A DNA stretch of 64,000 nucleotides, taken from positions 12,908 through 76,907 of the forward strand of contig JAKCWW010000922.1 of NCBI GenBank assembly GCA_026260175.1. Reading direction: 5' to 3'. A program made the position numbers and the translations under genes. This DNA is from Reticulitermes lucifugus (lineage: Eukaryota > Arthropoda > Insecta > Blattodea > Rhinotermitidae). The notes beneath the pieces are model-generated. The model saw nothing but the letters and a program-made list of their open reading frames with translations. It ran no database searches and was not told the DNA's origin. Below are positions 1 through 10,765 of this stretch, piece by piece; the stretch's first letter is position 1, and each line of letters opens with the position of its first letter.

Positions 1-62
1 TAGTAAGCGAGCGGCCGAAGACCCACGCCTTAGACCGCACGGCCACTGGGATCGGCTTTATT
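1..62 (-). repeat. tRNA-derived SINE head, cut by the window edge
   Basis: The reverse complement matches the tRNA-like start of the SINE at 2,821 (shared GGCCGTGCGGTCTAAGGCG, an A-box-like segment). The rest lies left of the window. The SINE at 21,827-22,068 has the same head in the same orientation. Confidence 0.7.
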
Positions 63-1724
63 TGTTTAATGGCCTGTAAAAATTACCCAGCCCATCGGGT
101 GCTGTAGCGGCAGATGTAAAGATAGTAATGAATCGTCTGGTGTTATAAAAGTCGGGGAATTTCTTCAACGGCAGGGCAACTATTTTCTTGTTAAGGACTC
201 CGCTCGATAAAGAAGGCTGCGTTTGGCTTTCCGAGAAATGTCACAATACGTCGCACACTAACAAAATAGAGCCACAGTTACAAGCGATGTATAAGACAGC
301 TGCTTCAATAATTATAACCTCTATGGCTGTGAATACAGCTAAAATCTGGACGATGGAGAACATCCTTATTTCAATATGTTGAAATCAGCTTCGACTTCAA
401 AATAAGGCAAGAAAACGTTCCTGACGTTTTTTAGTCATGGTTCTGCCATTCTTAGGTGTGCGAAATTCATCTGTCGGGTTGCATTAACAAACAAAGAACA
501 AATTTTCTAGCTAAACTTTTGCCACACACAATGTGTCACTTCGGGAGATTGAACCATTGCTCATAGCCATAGACGTAACTAGGCTAATAATATTTGGGGC
601 GCAAAATCAACCACACCCCTATTCTGCGTCCCGTAAAACACAGGTTTTTAATTTTTTCTGTCTTTACACCACACAATTTTGAAAATATTGCTATTTTTAT
701 ATTTGCCCTTCTTCAACTCAGTAGTAAAAAAACTATTCTTAGGTAGAAAAAATATTGGAGGGGCACTTGCCTCCCTCCTTGCACCCCCCAAGTTATGCCT
801 ATGATCATAGATGTACTCAGGATGAGGTCAGTATTGCCTTCGGAAGTCAATCCTCACATATTCATCAATCGTGAATAAATTACTCGACCGGATGTATATT
901 TTATCTTACCCATGATCACGGCAGCCTTATTCCTTAAGAAGCCTGCTTAGGCCGGGAATTTAGATCCGTTTTTCCCCGGAAATTCCATTCGTAAAGTAGT
1001 CTGGAAATGCTCTAAATTCCTGGCGGATGCAAGCTTCCTGTGCGATAAAGATACTGTGCCCAGAGACAAGATATAGGCACTCTGTATCACTTGACCAATG
1101 CTGTCAAAACAGCGTCGTTAAAGTACGCCAACCACGATGATTCAGTAAAGATTTGTGACTGGTTGATTCAGTATAACTATCATGTTGTTCCTTTTCCATC
1201 GTCTAATATAGGGCTGTGTTTAATATGCAACGGTACTCGGCTTAACCGGCTTAAATGGGACCGATAAGTAGGGCGGTTAATAGAGCAGCTCGTTAATCCG
1301 GATAAACAATACATAAGTTAAACGTAATAAAAATGAAGTATAGAAAGAAAAATCATCGCTGGAATTTTTTAAGGGCCCCGCAGCAGATGCTACGGACGCA
1401 CTGTAGCCTTGAGGCTTATTGTGCAACCCTGTGATGATGAAGATGATTAGTTTTTTTTCGTATCGCTGGAATTTACTGTGTATAACAACAGTTATCAACT
1501 ACATACGCACCACAAAATACTGGTAATAATCCGTGTAACTTACGACTAATCAAAACAGTTAAGGTGGGTGAGGAACAGGTTAAGTGAAGGTCGTTTGAAG
1601 GAAAGTCCACTCTGCTGCAGCTCAGAAATAGGTTATGTCCAACTTATTAGTATAAACCCATATTGAATCATACAATATTTCAAAGGTCTACATGTCCCAC
1701 CCTGTTAATATTCGTACTTGTACG
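63..1724. other. Intergenic stretch, no gene recognised
   Basis: Only short ORFs without recognisable domains are present. Positions 580-800 look like decayed repeat DNA. I see no RNA gene and no intact transposon here. Confidence 0.5.
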
Positions 1725-1980
1725 ACAGCTTTAGTTTCGATTCTCGATGGGGTCATTGGGATTTTTCATTGACTTAATGCTTCCGGCCGCACTATGGCCC
1801 TGGGGTCGACTCAGCCTCTAAGAAATGAGTACCAGGGATATCTCCTGGGGGTGAAGGCGGCCGGTGCGTAGGGCTGACAAATTTACCACCTTCATGTGCC
1901 GATTGTCTAGAAATTCTGGGAGCTTCAACCTCCTGAAGCCCTAAGGGCCTCTCCAGTCCTGTATAGGGACAACTTCAAGA
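1725..1980 (+). repeat. tRNA-derived SINE with the shared 'ggggtgaaggcggccgg' core
   Basis: A B-box-like GTTTCGATTCTCG near 1,733 is followed by a body. Its central part, CCTGGGGGTGAAGGCGGCCGG near 1,845, resembles the core of the SINEs at 23,890 and 32,100. The 3' half differs from those copies, so this is probably a related but distinct SINE family. Confidence 0.6.
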
Positions 1981-2815
1981 CAACTTTAAAATTAGTTTAA
2001 CTTACATAAATGCCAGTGTTAGCGGGCGCAGCACCACGTGTGTTGTACTCTAACATCATTTATTCTTGAGTGAACTAATAAATCTTAATATCTTACACCT
2101 TACTTAGATAAATGAATACTTGCAGTACTTTCTGAGAACTTACTTTTCCTAAACAGCACTCTTCTTGAAGGCACTTGCTGGTAATTAGGTTATATTATGC
2201 CGTGGGCATCGTGGCGGCGGAGAACATAAGCGACCTTGGCTGCCTCCCAACTCTGAATGGGGTCAAGTGCGACCACATACGCCACAAGGAAACACACGCA
2301 AAGCGCTGCAGTTCCTATCATCCGGACGACTGTCATATTGTGTCCTTTCGTTAAGGACGGCAACAGATTGTAACTTCCGGCATAGTCCAAAGGATACCAT
2401 TGGATGAGAGGGGGCCTTCGACCATCCATGTTATATTTGGCTTGGATTGTTCTGGAGACCCTCGCATTTACTCCGAATGCAGATGTGCACTTCAAGAAGG
2501 TTTTGTTGAATGGGAACAGCTAGACTTTGCCACACTGTTCGTTATCCGGTCCTGCCATATACCGTTTTTGACAAATCCGTTTCACTGTCCATGTTGACTC
2601 GTGCAAAACTATCAGACTCCAAGCAATAGATTCCGTCTAAAGATTCAAATAATCGGTAGTCGTTAAGCTACTCAGCAAATTTCCCCCTTCCAAATACACT
2701 CCCCTAAACAGGGTCTGCCGTCACTGGTCCCTATTCTACACCCTCAACCCCTGTTTCTTTAACATCCATTTCAGTATTACCTTCCCATCTACGTTTAGGT
2801 CTCCTAAATATATCT
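1981..2815. other. Intergenic stretch with one short signal-peptide-like ORF on the minus strand
   Basis: Minus strand 2,336-2,190 encodes 48 residues. They begin MTVVRM, continue with a hydrophobic run (IGTAALCVCFLVAYVVA), and end with a short tail containing an RR pair. It looks like a signal peptide followed by a small peptide. I do not recognise a family, and an isolated 48-codon ORF in intergenic DNA may be chance. A longer in-frame reading starts at 2,495. Confidence 0.2.
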
Positions 2816-2820
2816 TCGCC

Positions 2821-3230
2821 GATCCCAGTGGCCGTGCGGTCTAAGGCGTGGGTCAACGGCTGCTCGCTTACTGGCATCGTGGGTTCGAATCCCACCGGGG
2901 GCATGGATGTTTGTGTTGTGTTTTATAAGGACAGTAGTATGGACCATAAGTGGCATAAGGATTAAACAGTACAAAAAATGGATCAAAGGGGGAAAAACCC
3001 CAGGAATTAGTAAAAAAAAAAAAATCCCGCCTAGGGAATGGATGTCTGTCTGTTGTAAGTGTTGCGTGTTGTCAGGTAGAGGTCTCTGCGACGAGCTGAT
3101 CCCTCGTCCAGAGGAGTCCTACCAAGTGTGGTATGTCTAAAAAGTGTGTGATCGTGTAGCCTCGAAAAAAAATGAGGCGGCCTAGGCCCCCAAGGGGCTG
3201 TCGAGCCATTGGGGGAAAAAAATATATATA
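2821..3230 (+). repeat. tRNA-derived SINE, composite
   Basis: The tRNA-like head has an A-box-like segment near 2,831 and a B box GGTTCGAATCCC at about 2,881-2,892. The body matches the minus-strand copy at 21,827-22,068 (AGGTAGAGGTCTCTGC, GAGGAGTCCTACCAAG). Relative to that copy, about 135 bp, including an A-rich run near 3,011, sits between two ATGGATGT repeats. This suggests either an insertion or a fusion of two SINEs. The 3' end is A-rich and then (TA)n. Confidence 0.75.
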
Positions 3231-3234
3231 TATC

Positions 3235-3435
3235 TTCCTTCCCGACTAAAAGTTTGCAATATATTTTTAATCAATTCTCAGCGTGCCACATGCCTCGCTC
3301 GCAATAATAACATTTAGTAAAGAATACAAACATGAATTTTATCATTACGCTATTTTCTCCTGCTTCTCTTACTGCGTCCCTTAGACCCAACGATTCTTCG
3401 CTGGAGTGTTCTCAAAACACCCTCAATTTTAGGAA
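3235..3435. other. Short unannotated stretch
   Basis: AT-rich DNA. I see nothing in it. Confidence 0.4.
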
Positions 3436-3557
3436 TTTTAAGGCTTCCGCAGCGGCACGAGCTGAGGTCTCCGTTCTTCCGGATGTTGCGCCGCGTCCTT
3501 GACTGAGAGATGTCCAACGCTTCTAGACAACGTAGTGGTCTCATCTTCAAGGGTCGA
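3436..3557 (+). repeat. Fold-back family F, degraded copy 1
   Basis: It begins with the family end (AGGCTTCCGC...), continues with TTCTTCCGGATGTTGCGCCGCGTC, and ends GGTCTCATCTTCAAGGGTC. This matches the left half of the better-preserved copy at 58,514. Family F copies in this window are at 3,436, 8,122, 10,516, 14,830, 15,445, 45,316, 58,514 and 60,803. Confidence 0.55.
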
Positions 3558-4960
3558 AATTTTTATGACGAATGAAAAGGCAAATTGACAACTTTACGTT
3601 TCTTCACATTTATGGTTTATTTAACGATGCTCTAAACTGTATGATGAATTTGAAAGGGTGTAGAAGGAAGCAGTTATGGTCAAGTTTAAAGTACTCTCCC
3701 AGCATTCGTCTGAAGGGAGTGAAGAAAACCACGAGTAACTTCAGCTAGAACAATGTCCCTGCCGTAATGCGAACCCAGCAGCTCCAAGATACAAGCCAGA
3801 AGAACTACGGCTTCAGCCAAAGTTATCGACGCAGAATATTATTTTTGTTCTTTTATTGACACAAACTGAGGCAGGCTTCTTTCTCTAAAATGCCATCATA
3901 CTATGTCCTACAGCTGCTGTTTGTTGAGCAGTACATGTTAGGTATTCGAAACAACATGGAAATATGACTACCTTTGCAAACAAGCGAAGTGGTGTGAGAG
4001 CTGGTATATTTGTTTACACAAGCTGAAACAAGCAGGCCTAAAGCAAGCGATATTTTTTACATAACAGTACGTTTTCTTCTCTCCGTATAAGAAATATTCG
4101 GTTTTATTCTTGCAGTATTATTCCAGCAATGCACCAAACAAATAAATTATTAATTTATATATCACCGACGCTATATAATCTTAGCAACTAACTGTCGTTA
4201 AATAACACGCTCAAAAAAATTAGAAATATCGACTGCAGTAGCCATTTCAAATGAGTGAGTTTACTGAGAGCGTGATTTAAAATTATCTTGGTTTTTGCAA
4301 TAATTGCAGGGTTATCATTTTAATAGAAATTCTTTATATTCTGGTGTTCGTTATGAAATGAGACACGTAAGGGGGGGAGGGGGGAGGGGAGAGAGTATTG
4401 CTGTAGGTATAGCAGTCTATGCTTACGTTCTTCTTTGTGGAGTTAAACATTCCAAGCTTGTGTCTGTTTTTATCCGTTGTTTGAACACACATTACGCAAA
4501 TCCAAGAGCGATGACTCAATTTTTGCGATAAGACCATTGGCCTACCTGTGCACTTCGTCCTTAGTGTATTGTTGACGTGTTCGTTGAGTCATCCGACCCA
4601 CTTTTAGAGTATGCGTGATAAATCCTAGTACGAAGGATAAGATATGCCTAATTCATACATCCAGAGATATGAATATTGCTTGGAGGAAAGTACGGACTGT
4701 AATGCGGTGTTTATCGAACGTCAGTATTCGATTGAATCTCACTTAAAATTGATTCCCTTCTATTCTAAATTCCACCGGAATTGACAAGTCACGTGACTGT
4801 CGTATAGGCATCAACGTATTCCTGGTGCAGAAGTAATTATGCATAATTATCTTAAACACGCCATTATTTCTGTTGTAGCTTGCATTGTTAAGTGAACAAA
4901 CCATCTGATACAAGTAAACATAGTACCACAAAGAATGCTGTTTTATGGCACGTGACACTG
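3558..4960. other. Intergenic stretch, no gene recognised
   Basis: AT-rich DNA with a short G-rich patch near 4,372-4,391. The short ORFs show no domain. I see no repeat that I can place. Confidence 0.45.
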
Positions 4961-5171
4961 CGTAGCCAGGTAGAAATTTTCATACATTTCGGAGGAATCT
5001 ATTGCTTCCATCTTCAAGGCAGAAGAGACAAATAAGGTAATTGTTGTTGACAGCAGTTTTTGTCCAGAGGTAGGAAGTTTATTGCAATTAGGTTAAAGAA
5101 GTCATTATTGCCTTGAAGATTGGTGCAGGTGGTTGCTCCGAGTTGTTGCTAAATTTCTACCGGGCTACACG
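4961..5171. repeat. Fold-back element with inverted ends, about 211 bp
   Basis: The ends GTAGCCAGGTAGAAATTT and AAATTTCTACCGGGCTAC are inverted copies. The inner segments CATCTTCAAGGC (near 5,010) and GCCTTGAAGAT (near 5,111) are also inverted. It is probably a non-autonomous MITE-like element of a family different from F. Confidence 0.65.
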
Positions 5172-5446
5172 GCTTCGCATTTATGATAGTCACCATCATG
5201 ACAGTCTGAGATCTTACACATATTAATCTATTTAGAAGAATGTTCATTTCATCCTACATGTATCGGCAGATTCTTGCCATTCTTATATTAAGTCATATTC
5301 AGTTTATTACAGAAGGTATTACAATATTCACATTTCGTGAACACACTACAGAAAAGACAGGCAATGTTCGTATATACGTAACGTTGAGGCGCGTTCGCGT
5401 AACCATTGTTGCCGTTGAAAAGCAATAAGTATTACATATTCTGAGT

Positions 5447-5868
5447 GTGTGTCTGTAACCTTAGTTAGCCAGCATGCAATGCGCATGCCCCATATTATAT
5501 TGTCATCTGTGGCCTGTCTGGTTGTACCACATTCTTCCACATTATCTCATAAACGGCACGATTTTCGGGAAAGAGTTATTGAACATTAAATGTGCGTTTT
5601 AATTTTCTCTACAACTTTTGTGTGTGACATTTCTCATTCTAAGAAGAATTCAGCGAAGTATTGTCATAAATGTATATTGGTCTTTATGTAAAGTATCCGT
5701 TACTCTTATCAGATTTTAATGAAACTTGAATTTTCTGGACAGAGTTTCGAAAAATACTCAAATATCAAATTTCACAAAAATCCGTCCAGTGGGAGCCGAG
5801 TTGTTCCATGCGGATAAATGGACAGACACGACGAAGCTTTTCTCAATTTTGCGCACGCGCCTAAAAAC
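5447..5868 (-). repeat. Dispersed repeat X, copy 1
   Basis: About 420 bp matching the reverse complement of 29,109-29,533. Shared landmarks are the TAGGCGC end, the segment around CTCCCACTGGATGGATTTT, AAGTTTCATTAAAATCTGA, and the ACATTATCTCATAAA segment. No coding capacity was seen. The class is unknown. Confidence 0.7.
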
Positions 5869-5884
5869 AATAAAATCCTAAAAT

Positions 5885-7235
5885 TATTAGTCGTTTTCAA
5901 GACGTTGCCCTCAAAGGAAACTGTAGATGAAGAATAATTCTTATTTCCATTCTCTTATTTCTACACATATTTCAAATATATAGAAGGGACTCCATATGTT
6001 ATTGTTTCAACATTCAATAGAGCCGTGCTGTCATGTTATAGAGTAGTATTCTTGATACTTGAAATAGTTTTATATTGAATCAAGCACGCAAAAGTTATAA
6101 GAATTATATCGAAATAGGATGAGGTGACCACTTTTTAAATTGGTAAATGTAGAATATTATTTTATTAAATTTACTTCTTAATTTTAATCATAACGTGTCT
6201 TATCTTTTCGGTCCTGTTTGAATTACGGTTGATGTTTTTTTTTTACTTTGTGTTGGTTGAATAAGTGAATATTAATACGGTTGATATGTTCTAGGTTTGC
6301 CATACCGTCGTCACTTTAGCATTAATATGCACTGTGGGTAAAGCACAAAGCCCAGACTACGCGTCGTTGACTAAAACTTATGGAATTCCTGAAGAAAAGT
6401 GTTTCACTATATCAGTTGTTTACATACCGATGAAGTATTGGAAACTTTGAATGCAGTTGTCATTTCTTGACGATCATTATGTTGCACATTAGTCATCGTC
6501 TATCGCACATGGACCATTAGAAAATCTCCACAGCCTGCGCGGGTCGCAAAAAATTGTAAACAGTAAAATTTTTCTTATATTAACCGATTAAAGGACTAAA
6601 ATTACTATTAATTAATTATTAGTATTATTTCAATAAAATCATTAATATAATTACTTATAATTTAATTTTAGGGTTATTTTTTAAGAATGGCAGAACGGCA
6701 ATGCGAAGCTTGCTGATCTTTCTTTGTCACTGATTTTCTAAAAGAAATACACAGACTTCCATTCTATAAATTTAAATTCCAATCGAGCCACTCTGAAGAT
6801 GGGGGCAATTTTTTTCTCCGAAATGTCGGATTCAACTCGTGGTCCTGCGCGGTATAATAATCCGAAGAATATTATTTGATTTATCAGGCATTATTTTAAA
6901 AAGGAAACTTTGCATGTGACACCTAGAATCGTGGTAATAACGAAGTCATATCGTGATGTCATGTGGTGCTTTAAATAGAAGTTTTCAAATTACGACGCCG
7001 CGAACACGCTTGTAAAAGCGAGCAGGCATAGAATAGTTGAGCCCCTCCCGGCTTTTGAAGCGTCACATAATAAAAATCATGTACTAAAAGTGACTGAGGT
7101 GAGAGTGTACCTAAATGACGTCATGAGATTCTCCAATAATTCTTCCGAAAGACACGTACGGCTTTGTGCTAATTTTGCGATTGTGTACCGACGTTGTATT
7201 CCAAGTATTTTACTAATGAATTAACCAGCGTACTG
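5885..7235. other. Intergenic stretch with a hammerhead-like motif near 6,793
   Basis: CTGAAGA (6,793-6,799), a weak G/C stem, GAAA (6,820-6,823) and GTC (6,825-6,827) occur in hammerhead order, but stem I does not pair well. The rest is AT-rich with no gene recognised. Confidence 0.35.
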
Positions 7236-7240
7236 ACAAG

Positions 7241-7319
7241 AACTGGACTACTGGCTAATGTACTAAGAACTGGACTACTGGCTAATGTACTAAGAACTGG
7301 ACTACTGGCTAATGTACTA
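7241..7319. repeat. 27-bp tandem repeat, about 2.9 units
   Basis: The unit AACTGGACTACTGGCTAATG plus TACTAAG is repeated without mismatch at 7,241, 7,268 and 7,295. The last unit ends just short. Confidence 0.95.
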
Positions 7320-7516
7320 CTATTTTTTAACTAGCTCTTTTCAGATTACTGGGTCTGAGTGTTTCACTTCACCTGCCTGTTCTGTCCACTTCTGCATAGT
7401 CTGGGAGAAAGTACTCAACCACACGCACTTTCTTCCCTAGTAAATGGGATCACGATATACGGTGAGAGTTATTATGGGTGAAAAACTATGCAAAGAACAA
7501 CAGACAAGTGCATTTT

Positions 7517-7539
7517 ATTATTATTATTATTATTATTCA
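7517..7539. repeat. (TTA)n microsatellite
   Basis: Simple trinucleotide repeat. A (TAA)n run follows at about 7,782-7,816. Confidence 0.9.
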
Positions 7540-7781
7540 GTTCTTACCTCACAGAAAACAACTATATCCCCGTTATGAAGATCTATCACTTTATGTTGTT
7601 AAGGCAAATTCGCTCTTTGCACTGAGAATTAAACAAAGTAAAACAAAACACGTGAGCAAAACGCAGAGCGTTTTAAACGTTATAGCTGATGGTAAGTACG
7701 GTTATCATTGGACTTTAAACATTTAAAGCAGCTGGCGAATATTGGTCCCGGTAAACTTGCTTAAACGCAATTTACAGACTG

Positions 7782-7816
<35 letters not shown>
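7782..7816. repeat. (TAA)n microsatellite
   Basis: Perfect trinucleotide repeat. Confidence 0.9.
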
Positions 7817-7817
<1 letters not shown>

Positions 7818-8010
7818 CGTGCAGTGTACATTTAAAGGTCGTTTTCGGGCGAAGGGATTAACTTATAACTGACATGCTGAGACACGTGTCCAACTATTTA
7901 TTGGTATAAGTTCAAATTGTCTTTTACAGCGACCTTATTCATTTCCGACCTTCAATAATGCAAACAACAACGTTAACATGGCGACAGTGCAGATTACTAG
8001 GATTCTTATA

Positions 8011-8290
8011 ACCAAATGCCTCTATCGGTTAGGAAGGTCGCTGGTTCAAGTGTCGACTGGGAAACAGGCTGTCCTGAGGTTTCCATAGTTTTCCTCAGTC
8101 CCTGTAAACAAATGCCGGGATGAGATCTGCGCCCTTCTGGGATTTTAGATTTTAGATTGGTAGCTAGTTACCGGCGTTTCGGCACAACCTATCGGTCCCA
8201 TTTTCAAGGGTCAAGCTTGACACAGCGCTTGAAGCCTGAGATAACACATAAATGCCGGAATATTACCCTAAACCAAGCCACGACCACTTG
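8011..8290 (+). repeat. tRNA-derived SINE interrupted by a fold-back element
   Basis: A B-box-like GGTTCAAGTGTCG at about 8,043 is followed by a body (TTTTCCTCAGTCCCTGTAAAC). The body is broken by family F copy 2 and resumes at AATGCCGGAATATTACCC. Confidence 0.6.
8122..8249. mobile_element. Fold-back family F, copy 2, nested in a SINE
   Basis: It starts GAGATCTGCGCCCTTCTGGG and ends with the family end GAAGCCTGAGAT. It is flanked by AAATGCCGGGAT (8,110-8,121) and AAATGCCGGAAT (8,250-8,261), a 12-bp direct repeat with one mismatch. This gives a likely target-site duplication size for the family. Confidence 0.7.
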
Positions 8291-10515
8291 AAAATTTGTT
8301 CAAATCCATGATTTAGTAATATCCTTGACTTTCGACGCTGTATAATCCTAGTAGCTCTCAATGTCGTTAAATATACCATAAATAAAGAAACATTTTGTAA
8401 TTCGTACCATCTTCCTGACCATAAACGTCCTTCTGTCTCACGCGATGTAACGTAATTTTTGCAGTGCACCCTTGAAAAGTAAATGAGAAATGGGACTGGC
8501 ACACTTGCACTTCGTCACCTAGCGAGAGAACTGAAGCTTTCTGGACCCACACCTGAGACAAGGTGATTCAGTTGGGCATTTTGGAGCGAGGCTGCAGGAT
8601 AAATCAAACTGGCTCAAGGTGAAGGGAGAGAAGGCCAGCGTAAGGTACAGTCACTCAAAGGATAGCGAGAGTAAAATGATCACCCTTTCCACGCACTAAC
8701 ACTTCCTTGAAAAACCGTTCATGGCCAAGCTCAACCTGATTCCGTGTCTTCAGCTGCTGCTTTTCATTTGCTCGTGTCTTACCTACAGACCGTAAATTCT
8801 CACCAGCAGCGTATAGCATGTACATGTAATAGTGCTGGTGACTCACTGAATAACTGACCAACTAGCAGACTAAAGGAATGACTCAATACTGACTAACAAG
8901 GAACTAAACGACTGATTAGATATCTGACTTACTGACTGACCGACAAAATGTCTGAATTACTAGCTAACTGTCTGTGCCCCGTAGACAGAGGGGACGAATT
9001 TTCGTTCAACGTAACGGGTGACGGAGTACTTGAACAAAAAAAAATGCTTGAACAAATTTTATATTATTCATACCGTGCGTTGTCATCAATCAAACATAAA
9101 ATACTCAACCAACAAATGAACCCTCATTATTATTATTTTTTTAGATATTATATATTATAATCCCTGTAAACCAGTCCAACACGTTTCGATCCCTTCCTGT
9201 TATTATCATCAGGACACTTGTGAGAGTATAAATTACATAAACTAAAACCAAGAATATGAGTACTGTCCTATACATCCGCATATAAACAACCAATTCTCTC
9301 TACACAGTAGACCAGGGATCCAGACCGAAGTGATCGCCTACAATTTTAACCATCTTTGTACATTTTATAGTTTTAACATGTACTTGTACAGTTTAGGCCA
9401 TTATCGACTCCTTATAGTACGCATGGCATTTGATACTGTCCACGCTTGAGCGCCGCTGATCTAATCGTATTAACATGGCGTTAATTTACAACTATATTTC
9501 AGTTTTTGTTCTCAAGCCTTCATCCCAAATTAAACTGTGGCACGGTCCAGCAGATACGATACTACGAAGCAGAGGTCGGACCTATCTTGGGGAACATACT
9601 CTTATGACGTCTTTGATGAAGTCCACAAACGAAGGCACAAGTGGGGTCAGTATGTGTCAGTTTGCCGCATGCTTAATCTCCAAAATACTGAACAGGGTTT
9701 GATTAATTGTTTTTTCTAACTAAATGAGCTAAACAAGAAACCGAAATTCATTACCATAATCTCAAGATCCTGGCACTGGATACTATTATGAGGCAGTTGA
9801 ATCCAGTCCGCGACCTCTCACCCTACATCTGTAAGAACTGTTTTAATATATTTCTCCCATCTCCACTTAGGTTTTCCAAGTGAGCTTTTGCCTTCACATT
9901 TCCCAACCCAACTTCATTACATAATTTGCCACCTCACTTATATAAGCCACGTCCCACCTAGCTCATCTTCCATTATATCATAATAATATCTGATGAAGTG
10001 TAGAAATTACGAAATTTCTCCTTATACAGTTTCCTAAATCTTATGTAACTTCCTCCTCTCCTCACCATTCTCTTTAAGACACCTCATTCTAAGTTCTTCT
10101 TTAGGGGGAAAGAAGGCCGCCATTCGTACACTTGGGAAACCTAAAATAAAATGTCTGTCGATAGAACGACATTTCGTTTTGTATCTGACAAATATAATAT
10201 GAATATTAAATCGAAATTTAAAGAATGAAAGAGAGTTTCATGCAAAATTGGTACATGGTGTAAGATACAAACCTCTTTCAGATTTGTGACTTTTGGTGAA
10301 CTCTACTCCTTGATAATATTTAGGTCTATACCACATTCTATATATTGGTCTCCTTCTCTGTGTCTCCATCTTATTTTTAGGCGATTATAACCGACTTTTA
10401 TAACTCAAAAATTAACCATTTATAGCACAGTGGTAACTATATACTACCTCCTGTAATATTTAAAAATTATGCATTTTAAACTCTGAGTTTGTTTAGCCCT
10501 ATATGTTTGTCGAAT
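8291..10515. other. Intergenic stretch, no gene recognised
   Basis: Short ORFs only. Near 9,180-9,215 the minus strand shows CTGATGA followed by GAAA in hammerhead order, but stems I and II are weak. Otherwise I see nothing I can name. Confidence 0.4.
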
Positions 10516-10765
10516 GATTCTCAAAGTCGACACTGATTTAGATCTTTGCTCTTCTGGGATGTTACGCAGCGTAGATTGATAGTTATTTGCGGACGCTTCG
10601 GCGAAACATATCGGTCCCATCTTCGAGGAGCAAGCAGTCCAAGAAGGCTCTATAAGATGGGACCGAAAACTTGTCCTGAAACGGCGGTAACTAACTACCA
10701 ATCTACGAGGCCTAACATCCCAGAAGAGCAAGGATCTCATTTACATCGCGACGAAATCCTGAAAT
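10516..10765. mobile_element. Fold-back family F, copy 3 (full length)
   Basis: The inverted arms include GCTCTTCTGGGATGTTACGC (near 10,548) and its partner AACATCCCAGAAGAGCAAGG (near 10,710). The inner parts TCGGTCCCATCTTC and AGATGGGACCGA also pair. It ends with the family end GACGAAATCCTGAAAT. Short overlapping ORFs here are by-products of the palindrome. Confidence 0.8.

Noticed and set aside
2831-2915. tRNA gene at the head of the SINE (also at 1-62 and near 21,990-22,060)
   Set aside because: A and B boxes are present but no full cloverleaf with acceptor pairing is seen, and the same head recurs with a SINE body. It is a SINE promoter, not a tRNA gene.
9180-9215. Minus-strand CTGATGA...GAAA near 9,207-9,190
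   Set aside because: Stem II and stem I cannot be paired convincingly, so it is not called a hammerhead.
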